Made by a program: the position numbers and the translations under genes
Assembly (NCBI GenBank): GCA_029932755.1
Contig: JAOZPK010000072.1
Location: 1 to 11,775, forward strand
Reading direction: 5' to 3'
DNA length: 11,775 bases
DNA from: Candidatus Cloacimonadota bacterium
GTDB lineage: Bacteria; Cloacimonadota; Cloacimonadia; Cloacimonadales; TCS61
Shown here: piece by piece, positions 1-6,921 of the stretch
How positions within the stretch are numbered: the first letter of the stretch is position 1
Layout: each line of letters begins with the position of its first letter
The notes under the pieces: generated by a model
Told to the model about the DNA's origin: nothing
Databases searched by the model: none
What the model saw: only the letters and a program-made list of their open reading frames with translations

Positions 1-246
1 TTGAGCTACCCTCAGAGAATAATCCTCCAGATTTTCATCTTGTAATGAAGAGATAGTCAGCAAAGCCACCTGCGAGGAAGTTTTAGCTTCCACATCTTGT
101 AAAAGAGCTTCCAGCTTTTCTTCATCTTTAGAATTAATTATATTAGCATAATCATTGACTGCACTTTTTAATTTTGGAACATCCAGAGAGAATAAAACAC
201 TCACAGAAAAAACAAACAGGATTGAAATTAATATTATCTTTTTCAT
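1..246 (-). CDS. Secreted TPM-domain protein, YgcG/COG1512 type (N-terminal 82 residues only)
   Basis: Partial gene read leftward and cut by the window edge after 82 codons, with no stop in the visible part. It starts at ATG 246-244, leaving one base after the upstream gene's stop codon, so the two are probably translationally coupled. The first 20 residues are a clear signal peptide (MKK, then a hydrophobic run ending near LFS). The mature part begins with the pattern V-x-D-Y-A-N-I-I-N, then a helix rich in E/K/L and the strand-like stretch SSQVALLTISSL. That is the order of the start of a TPM domain (TPM_phosphatase, Pfam PF04536; YgcG family). Family members usually continue with the rest of the TPM fold, a membrane segment and a low-complexity tail, all outside this window. 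The biochemical role is not settled; envelope quality control and weak phosphatase activity have been proposed for relatives. The neighbouring LemA and second TPM gene support the assignment. Confidence 0.8.
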   Translation of the reverse strand, partial: MKKIILISILFVFSVSVLFSLDVPKLKSAVNDYANIINSKDEEKLEALLQDVEAKTSSQVALLTISSLQDENLEDYSLRVAQ

Positions 247-247
247 T

Positions 248-922
248 TTATTTCTCCAGAATCTCAATATCATCAGTTAGCTCGTTCTTATCATCAGTTT
301 GGATGGGGAAGTGCTCTGCCAACAGATTTCCACATTCGTTGATAGATTCGGCAAGATGAACAGCGATTTCTTTTTGCTTAATACCTTTAATAATATTATC
401 TACAATGTTCTGCCATTTTTCTACTAAGATCTTTTCATTAATTCCACTATCTGCCAGCAGTTCAACTCTTCGCTCCATAATAGAAATGAAGATCAAAATT
501 CCAGTTCTATCTTTAGTATTATACACACCTGATTCCATAAAATATCGTGTTGCTCTTTCCTGAACTTTTTGTAGTCTTATCTTTTTGGGAACTATTAAGC
601 GGTCTATACTGGAAATATTCCCGATAAAATAGAAGATAGTGATTATAATGAAAGTAGAAAATCCATAGAACATTATAAGATAATTTACAGAATAATCCCA
701 AAATTTACCTTGCAGTAATTGTTCAACGCTACCGGCAAAGAACATCATTACAACAAAATATACAAACCCGATTATCACTGCGAACATCAATTCATAGATC
801 GCATAATTATAGCTCTCTTTTATCATGGCTGTTGCAATCTCACCGGAAGTTTTACTCTCTGCCTTTTTTACAGCAGAGCCAATTTTTTTCATATCATCTT
901 TACTTAATTTGAAACCTAACAT
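248..922 (-). CDS. Membrane TPM-domain protein, COG3762 type
   Basis: A 224-residue protein. I place the start at ATG 922-920 because AGGAGT sits 6 bases upstream and the protein then begins MLGFKLSKDD. A longer frame from 973 would encode part of an intergenic palindromic repeat and is rejected. The N-terminal region (about residues 7-40, containing TSGEIATAMIKE) and the region after the membrane hairpin (about 122-205, containing TGILIFISIMERRVELLADSG) look like a TPM domain split by two membrane segments (about 42-63 and 80-101). This is the architecture of the COG3762 group, which commonly sits beside LemA and a secreted YgcG-type TPM protein, as here. The C-terminus is acidic. Both TPM halves would face the cytoplasm if the hairpin inserts as expected. 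Function is unknown; a shared envelope role with LemA is inferred from gene neighbourhood only. Confidence 0.78.
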   Translation of the reverse strand: MLGFKLSKDDMKKIGSAVKKAESKTSGEIATAMIKESYNYAIYELMFAVIIGFVYFVVMMFFAGSVEQLLQGKFWDYSVNYLIMFYGFSTFIIITIFYFIGNISSIDRLIVPKKIRLQKVQERATRYFMESGVYNTKDRTGILIFISIMERRVELLADSGINEKILVEKWQNIVDNIIKGIKQKEIAVHLAESINECGNLLAEHFPIQTDDKNELTDDIEILEK

Positions 923-928
923 TTCAAT

Positions 929-934
929 ACTCCT
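929..934 (-). promoter_or_regulatory. Ribosome binding site deciding the start at 922
   Basis: AGGAGT on the minus strand, 6 bases before ATG 922-920. It supports the short start of the COG3762-type gene over the upstream ATG at 973, which has no comparable site and lies inside a repeat. Confidence 0.75.
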
Positions 935-940
935 TTTTTT

Positions 941-1023
941 TTCAACACAGAGCCACAAAGGCACGAAGGACACAGAGTAATTAATTTGTTTTTTTCTCTG
1001 TGACTCAGTGTCTCTGTGTTGAA
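941..1023. repeat. Palindromic 'cacagag' intergenic repeat
   Basis: An inverted repeat between LemA and the downstream TPM gene. The outer arms are 12 bases and exact: TTCAACACAGAG at 941-952 and CTCTGTGTTGAA at 1012-1023. A second exact 7-base pair lies inside: CACAGAG at 971-977 and CTCTGTG at 996-1002. The left arm is about 9 bases longer between these pairs and repeats a cacagag/cacaaag/cacgaag theme. The central part is AT-rich. As RNA it would fold into a long interrupted hairpin between two cotranscribed genes. I recall near-identical sequences scattered between genes of many unrelated environmental bacteria. That suggests a REP- or MITE-like dispersed element, but copy number cannot be seen here. 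Confidence 0.85.
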
Positions 1024-1030
1024 TCCCTTT

Positions 1031-1642
1031 TTAAAATTCTACTTTTGGAGCTTCCTCTGCACCTTCAGTTGATTTAAAATATTGTTTTTCATTGAAACCG
1101 AACATATTAGCAAGTATAACTTTTGGGAACATTTTGATATACGTATTATAATATCTGGCTGCTTCGTTAAATCTTTTTCGCTCAACGGCTATACGATTTT
1201 CTGTACCTTCCAGTTGGTCTTGCAGAGCAAGGAAATTCTGATTAGCTTTAAGATCGGGATATTTTTCCATAACAACCATTAATCTTTGCAGTGCTCCACC
1301 CAAACTGCTTTGAGCTTGCTGGAATTTTTGGAACATTGCCGGATCGTTAAGTACTTGATCGGAAATATTAAAAGTTCCACCAGCTTTAGCACGAGCTTCG
1401 GTAACTGCTGTAAATGTCTCTTTCTCGTGTGCTGCATAACCTTTCACAGTATTCACAAGATTAGGTATCAGATCATATCTACGCTGATACACATTCTCAA
1501 CCTGGCTCCATTTTTCTTTAACACCTTCATCTAATTTTACCATATTGTTGTAAGTTCCAATTATATTGGAAATTGTGATTATTATAAGAATAACTACTAT
1601 CCCAATTGCAATAAGGCAACCTTTTTTTGCATTTTTACTCAT
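1031..1642 (-). CDS. lemA: LemA family protein
   Basis: A 203-residue protein with the full LemA layout (PF04011). A short basic N-terminus is followed by one membrane segment (about residues 9-29), then a long helical domain. Recognisable family signatures are NVYQRRYDLIPNLV (about 50-63), TVKGYAAHEKETFTAVTEAR (about 65-84), YPDLKANQNFLALQDQLEG (about 128-146), and ENRIAVERKRFNEAARYYN (about 148-166), followed by PKVILANMFGF. Length is typical for the family. AGGAG lies 7 bases before ATG 1642-1640, next to the stop codon of the GWxTD gene, so the two are cotranscribed with a 13-base gap. LemA proteins are membrane-anchored helical proteins of unknown biochemical role that often pair with TPM-domain proteins. 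Both TPM types follow here. Confidence 0.96.
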   Translation of the reverse strand: MSKNAKKGCLIAIGIVVILIIITISNIIGTYNNMVKLDEGVKEKWSQVENVYQRRYDLIPNLVNTVKGYAAHEKETFTAVTEARAKAGGTFNISDQVLNDPAMFQKFQQAQSSLGGALQRLMVVMEKYPDLKANQNFLALQDQLEGTENRIAVERKRFNEAARYYNTYIKMFPKVILANMFGFNEKQYFKSTEGAEEAPKVEF

Positions 1643-1655
1643 TTTTTATCTCCTT

Positions 1656-2240
1656 TTATTGTAATAATCCTTCATCAAAATCTGAACCAAGATAATTCAA
1701 CCAATCTGCCCAAGACCCTTCTGTTTCGTCACCATCACTGTAAATAAGTCGATAATCTCTGCTTTGGTGTATATCAATAAAAATGTATGTCTTATAACTT
1801 GTTACTCTATATTTCCAGATCTGATATTCTTTCTGTGCAAACTTAGTACCTGTTCCTGTATTCAATTTCAATATTTCAAATGGCCTGCCGTGTTTGATAT
1901 AAACTCTAGCAATATCTGTTTTCCAACCTTTATTAAAATGTGAATAATGATCATTACAATATCTAATTCTGGTAATTATTTCCAACAGAAACTCATTGCT
2001 TTCTGTTACTGGATTTGGGTCTTGAGCTTCCCAAAAAGCTGAAATATATTCCCATTTATATTTCTTATCAAGTTTCTTGTAGTACTTTCTCTGATTTGGA
2101 GACAGAAAGTAGCTTACAAGCTTATATTCATCTTTCAGATCATCAAATACATGACCTTCTTTTTGGAATGTAGGAATTAAATCTGCTGAAATACCAATAA
2201 ATAATCCAGCTAAAATTAAAATAAATAGAATTCTTTTCAT
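1656..2240 (-). CDS. GWxTD domain secreted protein
   Basis: A 194-residue protein with a signal peptide (MKR then a hydrophobic stretch to about residue 19). It carries the GWxTD domain. The features are a region with FWEAQDPNPVTESNEF (about 69-84), then RIRYCNDHYSHF, and the name-giving GWKTD at 105-109 followed by IARVYIKHGRP (110-120). The later part (about 135-170) is strand-rich with aromatic residues. GWxTD proteins are found in Cloacimonadota, Acidobacteria, Bacteroidota and relatives. They are usually exported, and no function is established. Many are longer; this is a near-minimal, stand-alone version. Its ATG overlaps the upstream transporter's TGA as ATGA (2237-2240), so translation is probably coupled. 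AGG about 6 bases upstream of the ATG acts as the ribosome binding site. Confidence 0.85.
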   Translation of the reverse strand: MKRILFILILAGLFIGISADLIPTFQKEGHVFDDLKDEYKLVSYFLSPNQRKYYKKLDKKYKWEYISAFWEAQDPNPVTESNEFLLEIITRIRYCNDHYSHFNKGWKTDIARVYIKHGRPFEILKLNTGTGTKFAQKEYQIWKYRVTSYKTYIFIDIHQSRDYRLIYSDGDETEGSWADWLNYLGSDFDEGLLQ

Positions 2241-3154
2241 CTAACCTTTTTCCTTTTATAACTGATTTCAACGACAGCCAGGATCATTATTACGGCACTT
2301 ATCCACTGTATCGGTGAGAGCAAATGATGATTGATAAAATAATCAAATATTATTGCGGAAATCGGGAAGAACAATTCGCAGATAGTAGAAACCATTGCAG
2401 TTACTTTATTAAGTCCGTAATAAAAAAGAAATATTGCTCCTGAGCCGGTTGTTACTGCAATAATAAGAAAGAATATCCAGTGAGTTGGAGTAACATTTTT
2501 GAACTCTCCAAGCTGCCCGATTATCAAAATATAGATCAACATGAAAAGTGAAGTAAAACCAAAACGGAAGAAATTAGTTGTGTAATATGGTAATCTTGTC
2601 AGAGCTTTTTTCCCCAGAACGGTTGCACTTCCAAACGAGAATGCTGCTACTAATGCCCATAATGCCGCTTGTATCAGAGGACCATCCTCACCCATATTTG
2701 GTTTATGGAACCCAAAGGTCAGGAAATAACTGGCGATAATTGCTAGCAGAGCCCAAAAAATAAATCTGGGTTTAATTTTTTCTTTTAGGAAGATCGCTGC
2801 TAATGTGATAGCAAAAATTGGTTGAAGTTTTTGCAACAATACAATTATCGAGAGGTGATCAAAGCGAACTAAAAATAGAGCTTTAACGATTGCCAGTGTT
2901 CCCAATGCTCCACCGAAAAAGGCAATCCCACCTAGAACCAGAAAATCAGTTTTTGTAAATACTAGAAGTTTTTTATATTCCTTAAAAAGAAAAGCGTTCA
3001 TTAATACAAATGGTACAAAATGCAGCATAAATACAACAAATCCAGTATCTAAATTGTACAAACGTGGAGTAAGAACAACACCGTCAAATCCCCACATAGT
3101 TGCCGCCAGTATTATCGCTGTGGCACCGATATATCTTTTTTTAGATTCTTCCAT
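2237..3154 (-). CDS. EamA/DMT superfamily transporter
   Basis: A 305-residue, very hydrophobic protein with about ten membrane segments in two EamA repeats (PF00892), the usual size for the drug/metabolite transporter superfamily. The first repeat ends with the characteristic stretch around LLQKLQPIFAITLAAIFLKE (about 106-125). The second ends with CELFFPISAIIFDYFINHH followed by a final membrane helix and a basic tail (KRKKVR). WGFDGV near residue 21 occupies the place of the usual WG[S/G] motif of helix 1. Substrate cannot be told from sequence; relatives export amino acids, metabolites or drugs. AAGGAA lies about 5 bases before ATG 3154-3152. The upstream 108 bases contain a composite palindromic element, so this gene may not depend wholly on the promoter of the genes before it. 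Its stop codon overlaps the start of the GWxTD gene. Confidence 0.9.
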   Translation of the reverse strand: MEESKKRYIGATAIILAATMWGFDGVVLTPRLYNLDTGFVVFMLHFVPFVLMNAFLFKEYKKLLVFTKTDFLVLGGIAFFGGALGTLAIVKALFLVRFDHLSIIVLLQKLQPIFAITLAAIFLKEKIKPRFIFWALLAIIASYFLTFGFHKPNMGEDGPLIQAALWALVAAFSFGSATVLGKKALTRLPYYTTNFFRFGFTSLFMLIYILIIGQLGEFKNVTPTHWIFFLIIAVTTGSGAIFLFYYGLNKVTAMVSTICELFFPISAIIFDYFINHHLLSPIQWISAVIMILAVVEISYKRKKVR

Positions 3155-3171
3155 TTTTATTCCTTAATTCA

Positions 3172-3262
3172 TTGAACTTGCCTTGATCCGGCAGCTGCCG
3201 GATGGTGCGAGAACAATTATTTATAACAATTCTCGATTCATCCCGAAAGCTTTCGGGACGAG
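3172..3262. repeat. Composite palindromic element (three hairpins in a row)
   Basis: Three back-to-back inverted repeats fill the gap between the dehydrogenase and the EamA gene. Positions 3186-3203 are a perfect 18-base palindrome, ATCCGGCAGCTGCCGGAT. Positions 3208-3235 pair CGAGAA with TTCTCG and TTAT with ATAA, separated by a symmetric CAA/CAA internal bulge. Positions 3241-3258 are a second perfect 18-base palindrome, TCCCGAAAGCTTTCGGGA. The outer flanks also pair imperfectly (ACTTG before, CAAGT after), so the whole unit may be one nested inverted repeat. Its right flank runs into the last codons of the dehydrogenase gene (stop TGA 3265-3263). The GC-rich palindromes stand out from the AT-rich surroundings. 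No T-run follows them, so they do not look like a simple terminator. Confidence 0.8.
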
Positions 3263-4387
3263 TCAAGTCTTGCTGATATTATAAATTATATTTCTATCTT
3301 CTTGATATGCCAGCATTTTTTTAAGGCAACCATTCTTGGCACCCAGAAATTCAGGTGGGAACAAACCTTTTTCTGTATAATCCCCATTTAACACAAGCTC
3401 AACAGCAGATGTGCATGAATAACCTGTTGTTCGAGCCATAGATGACGTTTGAGTTTCTTCATCAAATTTGTCAAAAAGTTCATAAATGTATTTCACTTTT
3501 TTGCTGTTTTCAATTCCAGAGATAATTATTTTCATTACAGTAAATTCCGGTTCATCATCTTCCAGTTTCCATTTTGAGATCAATAAGTGTGATGTCAGGT
3601 CGACTGGACGAATTTGTTTCCCATCAATTTCTATTTCTTCAGTTTGGAAGAAACCGTAATCTTTTAGCAGTTTTATCTGATCGATGTAACCTGGATACCG
3701 AAGAGTTTTCTCTTTCATGTTGGGAATGTTCATCGTTTTGATGAGTGAACGTAAACCATCTGTATTGAATGCTTCTAGGGTTCCCACGTCTTCGAATTCA
3801 ATCAACTCAGTATCCGATAAAGCAGGTTTGATAACTATCTCACCATTTTCCACAAAACGGGCAGGACGAGTATATTCTTCGATGACATCAATAGGTGAAA
3901 AGGGTGCTTTATATTGGAAGGGAAGAGTTCTCTTTTGCGGCAGTCCACCCACGTAAAACTCAAAATTCTCAACAGTCATTTTTGTGTTATGATAACCTAA
4001 AATTGCATTACTCATTCCTGGTGCAACACCGCAATCCATTATAGCGGTAACGTTATATTTTTTTGCCAGTGCATCAAGTTGCAATGCATCCTCTGGGAAG
4101 AAGGCAATATCAACCACATCTTTACCGGATTTTATAATTGTCTTCAATGTTTCAAATCCCATAAAACCTGGAACAGCACTTACAACAATATCAGCATCTT
4201 TGATCAGATTATTAATATTTTTTTTGTTTGAAAGGTCGCTTAAAGTTGTTTCAATATTTTCAATTTTTTCTAGTTTTTTTAAACTTTCTTCACAAATATC
4301 TGCTGATACAACATTGTATTTTTTAGCAAGATCAATGGCAATGGCTCTACCCACCATTCCTGCACCGAGGACTATTATTTTATTCAT
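3263..4387 (-). CDS. Saccharopine dehydrogenase family enzyme, lysine 6-dehydrogenase-like
   Basis: A 374-residue NAD(P)-dependent oxidoreductase. The N-terminal Rossmann fold has VLGAGMVGRAIA (about 6-17), and an acidic residue at the end of strand 2 (SAD, D30) favours NAD. DADIVVSAVPGF (64-75) and MDCGVAPGMSN (117-127) are typical of the saccharopine dehydrogenase family (PF03435/COG1748). The C-terminal catalytic domain contains YVGGLPQKRTLPFQYK, EAFNTDGLRSL, KTLRYPGYIDQIKLL and SSMARTTGYSCTSAVEL. This order and the length of about 375 residues resemble bacterial L-lysine 6-dehydrogenase more than two-domain saccharopine reductases. Exact substrate is inferred from memory of that family and is not certain. 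It starts at ATG 4387, 12 bases after the zinc-ribbon gene; AGGG overlaps that gene's TAG stop. A lysine catabolic partner (piperideine-carboxylate dehydrogenase) is not in the window. Confidence 0.8.
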   Translation of the reverse strand: MNKIIVLGAGMVGRAIAIDLAKKYNVVSADICEESLKKLEKIENIETTLSDLSNKKNINNLIKDADIVVSAVPGFMGFETLKTIIKSGKDVVDIAFFPEDALQLDALAKKYNVTAIMDCGVAPGMSNAILGYHNTKMTVENFEFYVGGLPQKRTLPFQYKAPFSPIDVIEEYTRPARFVENGEIVIKPALSDTELIEFEDVGTLEAFNTDGLRSLIKTMNIPNMKEKTLRYPGYIDQIKLLKDYGFFQTEEIEIDGKQIRPVDLTSHLLISKWKLEDDEPEFTVMKIIISGIENSKKVKYIYELFDKFDEETQTSSMARTTGYSCTSAVELVLNGDYTEKGLFPPEFLGAKNGCLKKMLAYQEDRNIIYNISKT

Positions 4388-4399
4388 TATATTTCATCC

Positions 4400-4609
4400 C
4401 TAATTTGTAAAGAAATCAAAGATATTGCCCAAGGTACTTGAGTCGGCTTTGTAAATCTCTGTATATTTACAACGAGTGCAGGTTACGGTTGTGAATTTCT
4501 TGTTCTGAACATCGAAAACTTTACTGAACATTCCGCCGGTTGCCCGAAACTCATCAGTTTCATATTGTGTATTTCCGCATTTTGGACATACATATCTTGA
4601 ATCGTTCAT
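4400..4609 (-). CDS. Small zinc-ribbon nucleic-acid-binding-type protein (DUF2082/COG3478 like)
   Basis: A 69-residue protein. I place the start at ATG 4609-4607, giving MNDSRYVCPKCGN, because GGAGGG lies immediately upstream. A longer frame from 4633 would translate through that ribosome binding site. Two Cys pairs, CPKCG near the N-terminus and CTRCK about 33 residues later, form a four-Cys zinc ribbon. The stretch between them (ATGGMFSKVFDVQNKKFTTVTC) and the ending (YTEIYKADSSTLGNIFDFF) match the usual layout of the small zinc-ribbon family PF09855 (formerly DUF2082), annotated as probable nucleic-acid binding. Function is otherwise unknown. It lies 46 bases after the SLC12-type transporter and 12 bases before the dehydrogenase, so it sits mid-operon. 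Confidence 0.8.
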   Translation of the reverse strand: MNDSRYVCPKCGNTQYETDEFRATGGMFSKVFDVQNKKFTTVTCTRCKYTEIYKADSSTLGNIFDFFTN

Positions 4610-4612
4610 ATT

Positions 4613-4618
4613 CCCTCC
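4613..4618 (-). promoter_or_regulatory. Ribosome binding site for the zinc-ribbon gene
   Basis: GGAGGG on the minus strand just before ATG 4609. It decides against the upstream ATG at 4633, whose frame would read the site as Gly-Gly. Confidence 0.8.
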
Positions 4619-4655
4619 AAAACTTATATTCAATTATTTATTAACAATTTGTTTT

Positions 4656-6884
4656 CTAAATCATTTCACCAGCGAACTCTTCGGCATTGCGTACAAAAAC
4701 AGTTGTCTTTAAACCATCAGAGAGCTCTTCCAGCCTGGTCACATAATCTTTTTCTTCACCCTTAAGCGGAAGTTTAAGTCCCATAAATACCAGATTTGCA
4801 TTTCTGCTGTGCTTATGAATTATTTCGGTAACAGATTTATCTGTGGGTTTTATAATTATCTTAGGTTCTGCTTTGATGCGCACTTCATCGATCATATCCT
4901 GCACATTTTTCATCATGAATTCACGATCTTCTTCCCTCAAAATAATTGTATGAATAATGATCTTAGCGTTTTTCCATTCATCATTCAAACTAAGTAGATG
5001 TGCAAGCAGCAGCATCAAGTCACCATTGCTATGTTTACCACGCCACCAGATGTCCATTCTGTCTCTACCGGATATTTTTGATAACTCATTTATTCGCACC
5101 AGTAGTGAGCTTTTCTGCAGTCCGGAAATTGTGCGGATCGTTTTGAGTGTAGAGATCATTCTCTTTCTTTTATCTGACCAGCCCAGCATAATAGTATTCG
5201 AATGTAAACCTGCGATACCGTTTGCCTGAGTGATATTAATCGTTCCACTTTCGAACTGAGAAACTACATTTACTTCATTGAATGCCAGTATTCCAGCTTG
5301 ATCTAAGGTTTCATTCATTTTTTCAACTTCTTTTTTAATGTCGATTTCATCATTTTTTAAATTACCAATTATCATGTTGCATACAGTTAATATCCCGCGG
5401 CGCTGATTAAAAAAATTTGCTAATTGAACTAATTGTAAACGCTTTTTTACATCACCTGCAAAAACCAGAATATTAGGTCGCCAGTTGCGAGGATCATTTG
5501 CATGCTTTTTCAGTTTCAGAAGAGCAAAACGAGCTAAAGTACCCCAGAATCCGGCTCTTACATCACCCCACTCTTTTTTCATAGAACGCTTTCTTAAAAT
5601 CCAAAATAAAATGATCTCAAAAGCAACTCCCAGAATACCGGCAACATGATTGATTAAGAACATCACAATAATTGCTCCGATCAATCCTAATAATGAAATA
5701 AACCAGGGAACTTTTATTTTAGGCCGGTATGAAGCATCACCCGTTAGATTTTCTAATGCTGCGCTGAAATTTATTATAACATACAGAGTTAGAAAAAGAA
5801 TAGTTACGAATTCAGCAACCGTATTCAAATCACCAAGAGCAACTGCAACTAAAGCGATAGCACCACTTATCCAGGTTGAAATAGTCGGTTGACCGGTCTT
5901 GGAAAGTTTTGCCAGAAAGGAGGGAGCTAGTCTATCCTGAGCAAGTGACTGTAGAACTCTTGGTCCACCCAAAACACTACCAAAAGCAGAAGAAAGGATC
6001 GCTCCAAAAATTCCAGGGACAATTAACAAAGAACCCAAAATAGCAATTTTACTCCATGTCTCTACTCCACCAGAAGCAAGACCTTCCGGGCTTATTTTAT
6101 CAGTGAACGCTAAAATAACTGGAATAAATAAATAGATGAGTAAACCTGTGGCAACTGCTAATAGAGTTCCTTTTGGTATAGATTTACGAGGATTCTTTAA
6201 ATCTCCACTCATACCAATACCAGCAGTAAATCCTGTAACAGCAGGGAAGAAAACAGCAAACACATACCAAAAACCTTTTGGAGCAGTCCGGAAAGTTGCT
6301 GTCATTTCAGGTGCATGCGAATTTCCTGTTAAAGCACCTATCAGTAGTGCAATTATTGATACCCCAACAGCGATCATGATAGGAATTTGCAGCTTCAGGG
6401 CAAGTCCGGCACTTTTACCGGATAGAATGGTGATTCCCACGATGATAACTGCAGTAATTAACTGTATCATGTGAGCAGGTATAATTCCCAATGAAGCAGG
6501 CCAAAACATCATTATTGCTTCTGCTAAACCGAAACTATAAAAAGTTATGCTGAGTGTTCTACACAAATATAATGGAATTCCGATAGCTCCACCTAATTCT
6601 AAACCTAAACTACGGGAGATCATGTAATATTCTCCACCAACTCCCACGTGCATATTTGTAGCAATTGCCGAGGCACTGAGAGCAGTGATAAAAGTAATAG
6701 AACTGGCTAAAAGTACTATTAACAGTGCGAAACCAAGCCCTACATTTCCTAGAACCCAGCCAAATCGAAGATACATTACAAGTCCGAGAATTGTGAGAAC
6801 ACTGGGTGTGTAGACCCCTAAGAAAGTGCCAAATTTTTCTACAACTGGTATATTATTTTCACCAACATTAATATCATTTTCCAT
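4656..6884 (-). CDS. SLC12-type cation-chloride cotransporter (APC superfamily)
   Basis: A 742-residue protein with an APC-fold membrane part of about 12 helices (about 20-430) and a soluble C-terminal domain (about 440-742). Family hallmarks are FGTFLGVYTPSVLTILGLVM (helix 1), GVGGEYYMISRSLG (81-94), FFPAVTGFTAGIGMSGDLKN (212-231) and AILSSAFGSVLGGPRVLQSL (295-314). The C-terminal domain has DIWWRGK...GDLMLLLAHLL...WKNAKI, the SLC12 C-terminal pattern. Against animal NKCC1 as I recall it, the potassium-site residues Tyr (Y116), Pro (P214) and Thr (T217) are kept. So is the helix-8 A-x-x-S-S sodium-site motif (A295, S298, S299). In helix 1, the NKCC Asn and Trp are replaced by Thr31 and Leu33. 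It therefore probably moves Na+/K+/Cl-, or amino acids as in other APC relatives. No clear Shine-Dalgarno precedes ATG 6884, though a TTGACA box lies upstream. Confidence 0.88.
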   Translation of the reverse strand: MENDINVGENNIPVVEKFGTFLGVYTPSVLTILGLVMYLRFGWVLGNVGLGFALLIVLLASSITFITALSASAIATNMHVGVGGEYYMISRSLGLELGGAIGIPLYLCRTLSITFYSFGLAEAIMMFWPASLGIIPAHMIQLITAVIIVGITILSGKSAGLALKLQIPIMIAVGVSIIALLIGALTGNSHAPEMTATFRTAPKGFWYVFAVFFPAVTGFTAGIGMSGDLKNPRKSIPKGTLLAVATGLLIYLFIPVILAFTDKISPEGLASGGVETWSKIAILGSLLIVPGIFGAILSSAFGSVLGGPRVLQSLAQDRLAPSFLAKLSKTGQPTISTWISGAIALVAVALGDLNTVAEFVTILFLTLYVIINFSAALENLTGDASYRPKIKVPWFISLLGLIGAIIVMFLINHVAGILGVAFEIILFWILRKRSMKKEWGDVRAGFWGTLARFALLKLKKHANDPRNWRPNILVFAGDVKKRLQLVQLANFFNQRRGILTVCNMIIGNLKNDEIDIKKEVEKMNETLDQAGILAFNEVNVVSQFESGTINITQANGIAGLHSNTIMLGWSDKRKRMISTLKTIRTISGLQKSSLLVRINELSKISGRDRMDIWWRGKHSNGDLMLLLAHLLSLNDEWKNAKIIIHTIILREEDREFMMKNVQDMIDEVRIKAEPKIIIKPTDKSVTEIIHKHSRNANLVFMGLKLPLKGEEKDYVTRLEELSDGLKTTVFVRNAEEFAGEMI

Positions 6885-6892
6885 AGATGCAT

Positions 6893-6921
6893 TAAATAAT
6901 TATTAAAGTTATTTGTGTCAA
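6893..6921 (-). promoter_or_regulatory. Candidate sigma-70-type promoter for the SLC12-type gene
   Basis: On the minus strand, a consensus -35 TTGACA (6921-6916) is followed after 17 bases by TATTTA (6898-6893), a partial match to TATAAT. Only 8 bases separate this -10 from the ATG at 6884, so transcription would begin at or next to the start codon. That agrees with the lack of a ribosome binding site. The prediction is by eye; the -10 is weak. Confidence 0.4.

Noticed and set aside
923..973. Longer N-terminus for the COG3762-type protein from ATG 973
   Set aside because: The extra 17 residues are encoded in the palindromic repeat, and a good ribosome binding site precedes ATG 922 instead.
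3186..3258. Palindromes read as an ordinary intrinsic terminator
   Set aside because: No T-run follows either GC-rich stem on either strand, and genes continue in the same direction after it.
4610..4633. Longer N-terminus for the zinc-ribbon protein from ATG 4633
   Set aside because: The extension reads through the GGAGGG ribosome binding site of ATG 4609.
6136..6474. 112-codon plus-strand frame opposite the SLC12-type gene
   Set aside because: It is a shadow of the conserved membrane helices on the other strand.
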